Source: an uncultured Collinsella sp. (GTDB taxonomy: Bacteria > Actinomycetota > Coriobacteriia > Coriobacteriales > Coriobacteriaceae). From it: DNA of 7,234 nt. The DNA lies in NCBI GenBank assembly GCA_900544845.1, contig UQWV01000078.1, positions 1 through 7,234 on the forward strand, written 5' to 3'. Made by a program: the position numbers and the translations under genes. Of the stretch, positions 1 through 5,453 are shown in pieces. Each line of letters opens with the position of its first letter. Position 1 is the first letter of the stretch. The notes under the pieces were generated by a model. The model was given only the letters and a program-made list of their open reading frames with translations, had not been told where the DNA came from and made no database searches.

Positions 1-133
1 GATCAAGGCCGAGGTTGTCGTTCTCGTCGGCGTTACCGCCGAGGAGCTCGCTGCCGAGGCTGAGGTCGAGGAGGCCGCTGAGGTCGCCGAGGCCGAGACC
101 GCCGAGGTCGAGACTGAGGCTGCTGCCGAGTAG
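1..133 (+). CDS. rplI: Probable 50S ribosomal protein L9, C-terminal end (5' truncated by the window)
   Basis: An open frame enters at the window edge (first full codon at position 2) and stops at TAG 131-133, leaving 43 visible residues. The first of them, IKAEVVVLV, resemble the last beta strand of the L9 C-terminal domain. The other 34 form a low-complexity tail; of the 43 residues I count 14 Glu and 13 Ala, with a single Lys. L9 binds 23S rRNA at the base of the L1 stalk, and rplI lying just upstream of dnaB is a common bacterial arrangement, which is the main reason for the name. L9 normally ends soon after this strand, so the acidic tail is an extension. The gene is followed 32 bases later by a strong terminator, so it ends its own transcript. 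The identification rests on a short fragment plus context; another protein with an acidic tail is possible. Confidence 0.68.
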   Translation, partial: IKAEVVVLVGVTAEELAAEAEVEEAAEVAEAETAEVETEAAAE

Positions 134-165
134 CATTTGCTGCAACGCAACAATCTTGTTCTAAG

Positions 166-205
166 AAGGGCGCTCTGGGAAACCAGGGCGCCCTTTTATT
201 TTTTT
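166..205 (+). terminator. Rho-independent terminator after rplI
   Basis: The arms at 166-178 and 183-195 form a 13-bp stem with one G-U wobble (T174/G187), closed by a GAAA tetraloop (179-182). A T-rich tract runs to 205, interrupted only by A198. This is a classic strong intrinsic terminator. It ends the operon containing the probable rplI gene and separates it from dnaB. Confidence 0.93.
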
Positions 206-316
206 GCGCTGAGTGAGTGTCATGGTGAACGCTGCGTCGAAGTCCTATATACAGGACCGTTCATCCGCTTGGTTCGGTGATGATTGGCGGCGCGCGGCGT
301 GTTTTGGGACCGTGGC

Positions 317-325
317 TGATACTAT
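317..325 (+). promoter_or_regulatory. Possible extended -10 promoter for dnaB
   Basis: TGATACTAT reads as an extended -10 element: TG at 317-318, one base, then TACTAT at 320-325 (4 of 6 matches to TATAAT). No good -35 hexamer lies 16-18 bases upstream, as expected if the extended -10 compensates. A start of transcription near 332 would give a leader of about 27 bases before ATG 359. A promoter is needed here because the terminator at 166-205 should stop read-through. The rest of 206-316 shows only a small inverted repeat, GTCCT (242-246) with AGGAC (253-257), of unknown meaning. Confidence 0.35.
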
Positions 326-348
326 GGATGCTCGCAAGCGATATGAAT

Positions 349-352
349 GAGG
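349..352 (+). promoter_or_regulatory. Ribosome binding site that sets the dnaB start
   Basis: GAGG lies 6 bases before ATG 359. The alternative in-frame ATG at 347 overlaps this site and has no purine-rich Shine-Dalgarno sequence before it, so 359 is preferred. Confidence 0.6.
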
Positions 353-358
353 ACGCTC

Positions 359-1750
359 ATGGCATACGACGATAGGGAGACCGGGCTGACGGTTGAGGAC
401 CGCGGCTCAAAGTTGGGTCTTCCCCAAAACCAAGATGCAGAGGCCAACGTACTGGCCGCTATGCTGCTATCGCCCGAGGTGGTCGAGGAGGCCCAGGTCG
501 AGCTGCAGCCCGATGACTTCTACCGGCCCATTCATAAGACCATCTACACCGCGATGGTCGATATGTACAACAGCCGCATCCCCATCGACTCCATCTCGCT
601 GATCGATTACCTGCGCAGCATCAACAAGCTTGATGCCGTGGGCGGCGAGGCCTACATTTTGGAGCTGATGGGTCAGACCCTGTCGCTCGTCAACTGGCAG
701 CACCATGCCGCCATTGTTCGCCGCGATTCGATGCTGCGCGAGCTGATCGGCGCCACCAACGAGATCAACGCGCTGGCATATAACGCCCCCACCGACACCA
801 AAGAGGTTGTCGAGCTGGCCGAGAGCAAGCTACTCAAGGTTACGGCGCGCGAGGTCAAGTCGAGCTACAAGACGCTGACCGAGTTTATGGTCGAGGCCTA
901 TAACGAGGCCGAGGAAGTGTGTCAGGCCGGTGGTCAGGCGGCGGGCGTGCCCACGGGCTTTCCGTCACTCGACCGTATGCTTATGGGCTTCCGCGAGGGC
1001 CAGCTCATCATTATCGGCGCCCGCCCTGCCGTGGGTAAGACGTCGTTCGCTCTGAACCTGGCGCTCAACGCCGCCGCTGCGGGCTATACCGTCGGCTTCT
1101 TTTCGCTGGAGATGTCGGGCAAGGAAATTGCCCAGCGCCTGATTTGCGCCTACGCCATGATCTCGATCAGCGACTTCCGTACGGGCCGCATTAGCCCCGA
1201 GCAGTGGGCCAATATCAACGAGGCCACGCAGACCTTGTCTAAGCTCGACATTTTGATTGACGATACGCCCGGCACCACGGTGACCGAGATCCGCGCCAAG
1301 AGCCGCCGCATGCTCCACAACAAGGAGAAGGCCATCATCATCCTGGACTACCTGCAGCTGGTGAGTCCTCCGCCGGGACGTCGCTCCGAGAGCCGTACCG
1401 TCGAGGTCTCCGAGATGTCGCGTGGCTTAAAGATCATGGCCAAGGAGCTCAAGATTCCGTTGATCGCGCTGTCGCAGCTGTCGCGTCAGGTCGAGTCCCG
1501 TACCGGCAAACGCCCGCAGCTGTCCGACCTGCGTGAATCGGGCTCCATCGAGCAGGACGCCGACATCGTTATGTTCTTGGACCGCTCTGCCGACGAGGCC
1601 GAGGCCTCGCGCGATGATCGACCCGACGAGGGCGTTACGCGTATCGTCGTGGCCAAGAACCGTTCGGGCCCGATTGGCGACGTCGACCTGATGTTCCTGC
1701 CGGCATCCACCAAGTTCTATGAGCTTGATGGGGCGCATGCCGAGGAGTAG
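359..1750 (+). CDS. dnaB: Replicative DNA helicase DnaB
   Basis: This is the hexameric 5'-3' helicase that unwinds DNA at the replication fork and recruits primase. The 463-residue length matches the family (about 450-470). The N-terminal helical domain begins near LPQNQDAEANVL, the usual PQNxEAE-type start, and covers roughly residues 20-125; a linker region follows. The RecA-like motor domain has Walker A GARPAVGKT at 220-228 (Lys227), Walker B ILDYLQL around Asp330, and the DNA/nucleotide-contacting motif DLRESGSIEQDAD at 390-402. The frame ends in LPASTKFYELDGAHAEE. No intein or frameshift is seen. I chose ATG 359 over ATG 347 because of the GAGG spaced 6 bases upstream; the alternative adds only MRTL. 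The gene lies after the terminator of the probable rplI gene and appears to be its own unit. The promoter of purA begins at its stop codon. Confidence 0.97.
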   Translation: MAYDDRETGLTVEDRGSKLGLPQNQDAEANVLAAMLLSPEVVEEAQVELQPDDFYRPIHKTIYTAMVDMYNSRIPIDSISLIDYLRSINKLDAVGGEAYILELMGQTLSLVNWQHHAAIVRRDSMLRELIGATNEINALAYNAPTDTKEVVELAESKLLKVTAREVKSSYKTLTEFMVEAYNEAEEVCQAGGQAAGVPTGFPSLDRMLMGFREGQLIIIGARPAVGKTSFALNLALNAAAAGYTVGFFSLEMSGKEIAQRLICAYAMISISDFRTGRISPEQWANINEATQTLSKLDILIDDTPGTTVTEIRAKSRRMLHNKEKAIIILDYLQLVSPPPGRRSESRTVEVSEMSRGLKIMAKELKIPLIALSQLSRQVESRTGKRPQLSDLRESGSIEQDADIVMFLDRSADEAEASRDDRPDEGVTRIVVAKNRSGPIGDVDLMFLPASTKFYELDGAHAEE

Positions 1751-1777
1751 GACAGGCGCCCGTTGCACGGGTATACT
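1749..1777 (+). promoter_or_regulatory. Promoter for purA
   Basis: The -35 hexamer AGGACA (1749-1754, 4 of 6 matches to TTGACA) and the -10 hexamer TATACT (1772-1777, 5 of 6 matches to TATAAT) are separated by exactly 17 bases. The -35 overlaps the last two bases of the dnaB stop codon. Transcription would begin near 1784, giving a leader of about 60 bases. No purine-repressor box is recognisable. Confidence 0.7.
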
Positions 1778-1798
1778 GGGAATGTTTTGTGCTTCTGC

Positions 1799-1813
1799 GC
1801 GCCATCGTGGCGC
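1799..1813 (+). other. Small hairpin in the purA leader
   Basis: GCGCCA (1799-1804) and TGGCGC (1808-1813) form a 6-bp GC-rich stem around the loop TCG. No T-tract follows, so it is not a terminator. It sits about 20 bases ahead of the ribosome binding site AAGGAG (1833-1838) and does not cover it. It may stabilise the 5' end of the mRNA or may be incidental. Confidence 0.35.
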
Positions 1814-1843
1814 ACGGACAGTCCATGAATGTAAGGAGTAAAC

Positions 1844-3130
1844 ATGCCGTCAACCGTTTTGGTCGGTGCCCAGTGGGGCGATGAGGGCAAAGGTAAGATC
1901 TGCGACCTGGTCGCCGGCGACTTCGATGCCGTCGTGCGCTACTCGGGCGGCAACAACGCCGGCCACACCATCGTCGTCAACGGCAAGAAGTACGGCCTGC
2001 ACCAGGTGCCCTCCGGCATCATGTATTCCGATCATGTGTCGGTGATCGGTAGCGGCTGCGTCGTCAACCCCAAGGTTGTCCTTGAGGAGATCGACATGTT
2101 CGAGGCCGACGGCATCACCACCAAGAATCTCAAGATCAGCGGCAACGCGCACGTGATCATGCCGTACCACATCGATCTGGATGGCGCCTTTGAGCAAAAG
2201 CTCGGCAAGAAGAACATCGGTACCACCAAGCGCGGCATCGGTCCGTGCTACCAGGATAAGATGGCCCGCATCGGCCTGCGCATGCAGGACATGCTGGATG
2301 AGGAGCTGTTCCGCGACAAGCTGGAGACCGCTCTTGCCCGCGTGAACCCCGAGCTGGAGCTCATCTACAATCTGCCCACCTATACCGTGGACCAGATCTG
2401 CGAAGAGTACCTGCCCATGGCCGAGCGCCTGCGTCCCTACATCACCGAGACGAGCCTGCTGCTCAACAATATGATCGATGAGGGCAAGGACTTGCTGTTT
2501 GAGGGCGCCCAGGCGACGCTGCTCGACATCGATCACGGTACCTATCCGTACGTGACGTCTTCCAATTGCACCGCCGGCGGCGCCATTACCGGTTCCGGCG
2601 TCGGCATGAAGAACGTCGACCGCGTGCTGGGCGTCATGAAGGCCTATATCACCCGCGTCGGTTCGGGCCCCATGCCTACCGAGCTTTCCTACGAGTCCGA
2701 GGCCGGTCACACGCTGACCGAGGAGGGCTACGAGTACGGCGTGACCACCGGTCGCCGTCGTCGCTGCGGCTGGTTTGACGGCCCTATCGCCAACTATGCC
2801 TCGCGCGTCAACGGTCTCACCGACATCGCCATGACCAAGCTCGACGTGCTTTCGGCCTTCGACACCATTAAGGTGTGCGTTGCCTATGACGTCGATGGCG
2901 AGCGCTACACGAGCGTGCCCGAGCACCAGGTGCGCTTTGAGCACGCCAAGCCCATCTACGAGGAGCTTCCTGGCTGGAAGTGCGATATCACCGGTTGCCG
3001 CAGCTTTGATGAGCTGCCGCAAGAGGCTCAGGACTACGTGGCGTTTATCGAAGATCTGGCACACACCCGCGTGACGTTCATTGGCGTCGGCGCCGGTCGC
3101 GAGCAGATCATCAACCGATTCTGGAAGTAA
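1844..3130 (+). CDS. purA: Adenylosuccinate synthase
   Basis: The enzyme joins aspartate to IMP using GTP, making adenylosuccinate, GDP and phosphate; this is the first step from IMP towards AMP, in the cytoplasm. Length is 428 residues, normal for the family. The N-terminal signature GAQWGDEGKGK carries the catalytic Asp13, and GGNNAGHT carries the catalytic His41. Also present are the IMP-contacting segment GTTKRGIGP at 126-134, the aspartate-binding loop TTGRRRRCGW at 301-310, the guanine-recognition motif TKLD at 331-334, and a C-terminal GVGAGREQI stretch near the end of the nucleotide site. The start is clear: AAGGAG at 1833-1838 lies 5 bases before the ATG, and the protein begins just ahead of the P-loop as usual. 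It has its own promoter starting at the dnaB stop codon and is followed by a long hairpin, so it may be a single-gene transcript with some read-through into purD. No key residue is missing. Confidence 0.98.
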   Translation: MPSTVLVGAQWGDEGKGKICDLVAGDFDAVVRYSGGNNAGHTIVVNGKKYGLHQVPSGIMYSDHVSVIGSGCVVNPKVVLEEIDMFEADGITTKNLKISGNAHVIMPYHIDLDGAFEQKLGKKNIGTTKRGIGPCYQDKMARIGLRMQDMLDEELFRDKLETALARVNPELELIYNLPTYTVDQICEEYLPMAERLRPYITETSLLLNNMIDEGKDLLFEGAQATLLDIDHGTYPYVTSSNCTAGGAITGSGVGMKNVDRVLGVMKAYITRVGSGPMPTELSYESEAGHTLTEEGYEYGVTTGRRRRCGWFDGPIANYASRVNGLTDIAMTKLDVLSAFDTIKVCVAYDVDGERYTSVPEHQVRFEHAKPIYEELPGWKCDITGCRSFDELPQEAQDYVAFIEDLAHTRVTFIGVGAGREQIINRFWK

Positions 3131-3150
3131 TCGGTTTATACGGTTATTGC

Positions 3151-3194
3151 GATATACCCCTTTGCAGCCCGGACGGGCGGCCGAGGGGTATATT
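3151..3194 (+). terminator. Long imperfect hairpin between purA and purD, possible terminator or attenuator
   Basis: ATATACCCCT (3152-3161) is perfectly complementary to AGGGGTATAT (3184-3193). The pairing continues inwards: T3162-G3183 wobble, a mismatch, two GC pairs, a mismatch, then GCCC (3167-3170) with GGGC (3175-3178) around a GGAC tetraloop. A G3151-T3194 wobble can extend the base. In total 18 of the 20 positions in each arm can pair. Only a short T-rich stretch follows (TATATTTGCTTG), so termination may be incomplete. It is the only candidate end signal for purA, but it could equally be a leader structure of purD. Confidence 0.5.
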
Positions 3195-3236
3195 TGCTTG
3201 CAAAGGGCTCGCGCGGAGCGGGCCGTTCATCCATAG

Positions 3237-3242
3237 AGGAGG
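3237..3242 (+). promoter_or_regulatory. Strong ribosome binding site that sets a TTG start for purD
   Basis: AGGAGG, a perfect Shine-Dalgarno core, lies 5 bases before TTG 3248. It fixes the purD start. The open frame extends upstream in phase to TTG 3194, but that codon sits at the foot of the hairpin and has no ribosome binding site. Confidence 0.82.
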
Positions 3243-3247
3243 CACCC

Positions 3248-4552
3248 TTGAAGGCGGACACTCAAACCATCGACATCCTGTTGTTGGGCAGCGGCGGCCG
3301 TGAGCATGCTTTGGCAGCTAAACTCGCAGCATCACCGCGCGCCGGCAAGCTCTACATCGCGCCGGGTAACGGCGGCACCGCGAGCTGCGGCGAGAACGTC
3401 GTTCTCGACGACTGCGATCCTGCGGCCGTGGCGGCGTTTGCGCAGAGCCACGGATGCGGACTCGTGGTAATTGGCCCCGAGGCTCCGCTCGTGGTGGGCG
3501 TTGCCGACGCCGTGCGTGCGGCTGGTATTCCCTGCTTTGGCCCGGGTGCCGAGGGCGCTCAGATGGAGGGCTCTAAGCTGTTCTCCAAGCAACTCATGGA
3601 GCGTGCCGGCATTCCGACGGCAGCCTATGGCTCGTTTACCGACGAGGCTTCGGCTCTTGACTACGTGCGCGAGCAGGGCGCCCCGCTGGTCGTGAAGGCT
3701 GACGGCCTGGCTGCAGGCAAGGGCGTTATCGTGGCGACTGAGCTTGCGCAGGCCGAAGAGGCCGTGCGTGAGTGTTTTGGTGGCACCTTTGGTGATGCCG
3801 GCAATACCGTGGTCATCGAGGAGATGCTGACCGGCCCCGAGTGCTCACTGCTGGCCTTTACCGACGGCAAGACCGTGCGTCCTATGGCCACCTCGCAGGA
3901 TCACAAGCGTGCACTCGAGGGCGACAAGGGCCCCAACACCGGTGGCATGGGCGTCTACAGCCCGGTGCCCATCGTGACCGACGAGGAGCACGCCACCATG
4001 GTGAAGGTCATGGAGCAGACCGTGGCCGAGCTCGCCGCCGAGGGCATCGACTACCGCGGCTGCCTGTACGGCGGCTTTATGCTTACCCCCGCCGGCCCCA
4101 AGGTGCTGGAGTTCAACGCCCGCTTTGGCGACCCTGAGACGCAGGTCGTGCTGCCGCGCCTCAAGAACGACCTGGTCGAGGTCATGCTGGCTTGTGCCAA
4201 CTGTGAGCTCGATCAGATTGAACTCGACTGGCGTGACGAGTGGGCTGTGGCTGTTGTCCTGACGAGCGCGGGCTACCCCGGCAGCTACGAGAAGGGCAAA
4301 GTCATCACCGGCATCGCCGACGCCGAGGCCATGGAGAACGTGACCGTGTACCATGCCGGCACCGCCGTGGTGGACGGTCAGCTCGTGACCAACGGTGGCC
4401 GAGTGCTTGCCGTGACCGCGCTGGGCGACACGTTCGAGAACGCTCGCAACCTTGCCTACGAGGCCTGCGAAAAGATTGATTTTGAGGGCAAGACCCTGCG
4501 TCATGACATCGGTCTGCGCGCGCTGCGTGGCCGCGACGCCTGGGATGCCTAA
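3248..4552 (+). CDS. purD: Phosphoribosylamine--glycine ligase (GAR synthetase)
   Basis: This is the second step of de novo purine synthesis: 5-phosphoribosylamine + glycine + ATP give glycinamide ribonucleotide. From TTG 3248 the protein is 434 residues; the family is usually 420-430. It opens with the N-domain phosphate-binding motif LLGSGGREHAL (Gly14-Leu22 region). GPEAPLVVGVADAV follows, then the ATP-grasp domain with KADGLAAGKG at 150-159, DHKR at 218-221, GPNTGGMG at 228-235, and the metal/ATP-binding stretch EFNARFGDPET at 288-298 (Glu288 and Asn290). A C-terminal domain ends in LRALRGRDAWDA. The TTG start is chosen because AGGAGG sits 5 bases upstream and because translation then begins just before the first beta strand, as in homologues. 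It is the first gene of a probable two-gene unit with the Nudix hydrolase 21 bases downstream. No separate promoter is clear between purA and purD. The protein appears intact. Confidence 0.97.
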   Translation: MKADTQTIDILLLGSGGREHALAAKLAASPRAGKLYIAPGNGGTASCGENVVLDDCDPAAVAAFAQSHGCGLVVIGPEAPLVVGVADAVRAAGIPCFGPGAEGAQMEGSKLFSKQLMERAGIPTAAYGSFTDEASALDYVREQGAPLVVKADGLAAGKGVIVATELAQAEEAVRECFGGTFGDAGNTVVIEEMLTGPECSLLAFTDGKTVRPMATSQDHKRALEGDKGPNTGGMGVYSPVPIVTDEEHATMVKVMEQTVAELAAEGIDYRGCLYGGFMLTPAGPKVLEFNARFGDPETQVVLPRLKNDLVEVMLACANCELDQIELDWRDEWAVAVVLTSAGYPGSYEKGKVITGIADAEAMENVTVYHAGTAVVDGQLVTNGGRVLAVTALGDTFENARNLAYEACEKIDFEGKTLRHDIGLRALRGRDAWDA

Positions 4553-4573
4553 AGTCCGAGAGGGATGAGACGG

Positions 4574-5269
4574 ATGGACGAGAAGAACGAAGAGCTCGTG
4601 GACGCGCAGATCGTCGAAGAGGACAGCCGCATGTATGGGCACGCCGAGGGCGAGCCTGGTGGCGAGGTCGCTGACGAGCCGGCGCTGGTGCTGGGCGACG
4701 ACGACCCGCACGATGCCGAGCTGCACGAGAAGATTCTTTCGGAGGAGTGCGCCTGGAAGGGCAAGATCCTCGACGTCCACCGTCTTGAGGTTGAACTGCC
4801 CAACGGTCACCGCAGCGCCCGCGATATCGTTCGCCATCCGGGTGCGGCGGCCGTTGTGGCACTGACCGAGAGCGGCAAGATCGTACTGGTGCGTCAGTAC
4901 CGCACCGCCATCGACCGCGTGACGGTCGAGATTCCCGCCGGCAAGCTCGATCCAGGCGAGGACCCGCTCGATTGCGCCAAGCGTGAGCTGCATGAGGAGA
5001 CGGGCTTTAGGGCCGGTCGCATTCGCTTTTTGACGTCGATTGTCACGTCCTGCGGCTTCTGTGACGAGATCATTCACATCTACCTGGCCACCAAGCTCGA
5101 GTTTGATGCGCCCAACCCCGATGATGACGAGTTTGTCAACGTGGATCTGGTGCCGCTGCACGAGCTGATCGACGCCGTGCTCGACGGCAAGATCGAAGAT
5201 GCCAAGACCGTCGTGGGCGCCTTGGCCTGCGATAGCATCGCGCACCGACTAGGCGGGGCCGAACTTTAA
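4574..5269 (+). CDS. Nudix hydrolase, ADP-ribose pyrophosphatase type, with acidic N-terminal extension
   Basis: From ATG 4574 the protein has 231 residues. Residues 123-145 match the Nudix box GX5EX7REUXEEXGU exactly (Gly123, Glu129, Arg137-Glu138, Glu141-Glu142, Gly144); this is the metal-binding catalytic helix. The core from about residue 50 (GKILDVHRLEVELPNG, RDIVRHPGAAAVVAL, VEIPAGKLDPGE, DDDEFVNV) has the layout of bacterial NudF-type enzymes, which split ADP-ribose into AMP and ribose 5-phosphate. The exact substrate is inferred. Residues 1-49 are not part of that fold and contain 18 Asp/Glu against one Lys and one Arg. ATG 4574 is preferred over ATG 4565 because AGAGGG (4559-4564) touches 4565 but is 9 bases from 4574. 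A shorter protein from ATG 4631 (residue 20) cannot be excluded, but no good ribosome binding site precedes it. The gene lies 21 bases after purD and is probably co-transcribed with it; ribose 5-phosphate feeds PRPP and so purine synthesis. Confidence 0.9.
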   Translation: MDEKNEELVDAQIVEEDSRMYGHAEGEPGGEVADEPALVLGDDDPHDAELHEKILSEECAWKGKILDVHRLEVELPNGHRSARDIVRHPGAAAVVALTESGKIVLVRQYRTAIDRVTVEIPAGKLDPGEDPLDCAKRELHEETGFRAGRIRFLTSIVTSCGFCDEIIHIYLATKLEFDAPNPDDDEFVNVDLVPLHELIDAVLDGKIEDAKTVVGALACDSIAHRLGGAEL

Positions 5270-5272
5270 CGA

Positions 5273-5288
5273 GCGGGAATGATCCCGC
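5273..5288 (+). terminator. Weak candidate terminator after the Nudix gene
   Basis: GCGGGA (5273-5278) and TCCCGC (5283-5288) pair perfectly around an ATGA loop, four bases after the stop codon. The following AGGTTTGTGT is only mildly T-rich, so this is at best a weak intrinsic terminator. It is the only candidate end signal for the purD-Nudix unit. Confidence 0.4.
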
Positions 5289-5302
5289 AGGTTTGTGTAA
5301 GT

Positions 5303-5412
5303 CAGCGAAAGTGCTCCATTTGAGACAAGGTGGCCTAAAAGAGGAGGGAAGCGTATGGATATACGCGACCGACGATTGAAGGCCAGATTGTCCAAATGGA
5401 GCACTTGCAGCG
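5303..5412 (+). repeat. Inverted-repeat element with flanking 5-bp direct repeat (MITE-like or structured leader)
   Basis: AAGTGCTCCATTTG (5309-5322) is the exact reverse complement of 5393-5406. After a one-base bulge (A5323), GACAA (5324-5328) pairs with 5388-5392. After a 2x2 internal loop, TGGCCT (5331-5336) pairs with 5380-5385. That makes 25 base pairs in all. The enclosed 43 bases hold GAGGAGGG (5341-5348) and a small hairpin, GCGTAT GGAT ATACGC (5351-5366), that contains ATG 5355. One base outside each end is CAGCG (5303-5307 and 5408-5412), which could be a target-site duplication. No transposase is present. The structure is seen directly; whether it is a mobile remnant or a cis-regulatory RNA is not decided by this window. 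Confidence 0.6.
5341..5348 (+). promoter_or_regulatory. Strong ribosome binding site inside the inverted-repeat element
   Basis: GAGGAGGG lies 6 bases ahead of ATG 5355. That ATG is in frame with the ABC exporter and would add 33 basic residues. The site lies in the loop region of the inverted repeat, while the ATG itself falls in the small hairpin 5351-5366. It could drive an extended exporter, or be carried along by the element without making a stable product. Confidence 0.5.
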
Positions 5413-5422
5413 TCGAGACGAA

Positions 5423-5444
5423 ACGCGGTTTGGTAAAACCGCGT
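5423..5444 (+). other. Perfect 9-bp hairpin abutting the exporter ribosome binding site
   Basis: ACGCGGTTT (5423-5431) and AAACCGCGT (5436-5444) pair without mismatch around the loop GGTA. The putative ribosome binding site AAGGTG begins at the very next base (5445), ahead of ATG 5454. No T-tract follows, so this is not a terminator. Its position suggests an effect on ribosome access or mRNA stability, by inference. Confidence 0.6.
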
Positions 5445-5453
5445 AAGGTGATT

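Noticed and set aside
257..266. CCGTTCATCC shared between the dnaB upstream region and the purD leader (3223-3232)
   Set aside because: Chance sharing of a 10-mer within 7 kb is expected many times over, and the two copies sit at unrelated positions relative to their genes.
1850..3064. A 404-codon minus-strand open frame opposite purA
   Set aside because: It is the mirror of a clear purA and is explained by codon bias; no domain is visible.
3189..3194. TATATT as a -10 promoter element for purD
   Set aside because: It is part of the hairpin arm and its 17-base-upstream partner, AGCCCG, bears no resemblance to a -35 hexamer.
3194..3247. Upstream extension of purD from TTG 3194
   Set aside because: That codon overlaps the foot of the purA-purD hairpin, has no ribosome binding site, and the 18 extra residues are not family-like. 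AGGAGG before TTG 3248 decides it.
3131..3247. ZTP or other purine-related riboswitch ahead of purD
   Set aside because: The conserved core sequences of those classes are not present; only the simple long hairpin is seen.
3845..5245. A 466-codon minus-strand open frame across purD and the Nudix gene
   Set aside because: It spans two unrelated real genes and their junction, has no recognisable protein motif, and is explained by GC-rich codon bias.
5309..5406. Retron-type non-coding RNA, suggested by long inverted repeats around a structured centre
   Set aside because: Retrons need an adjacent reverse transcriptase; the next gene is an ABC exporter and no reverse transcriptase lies in the window.
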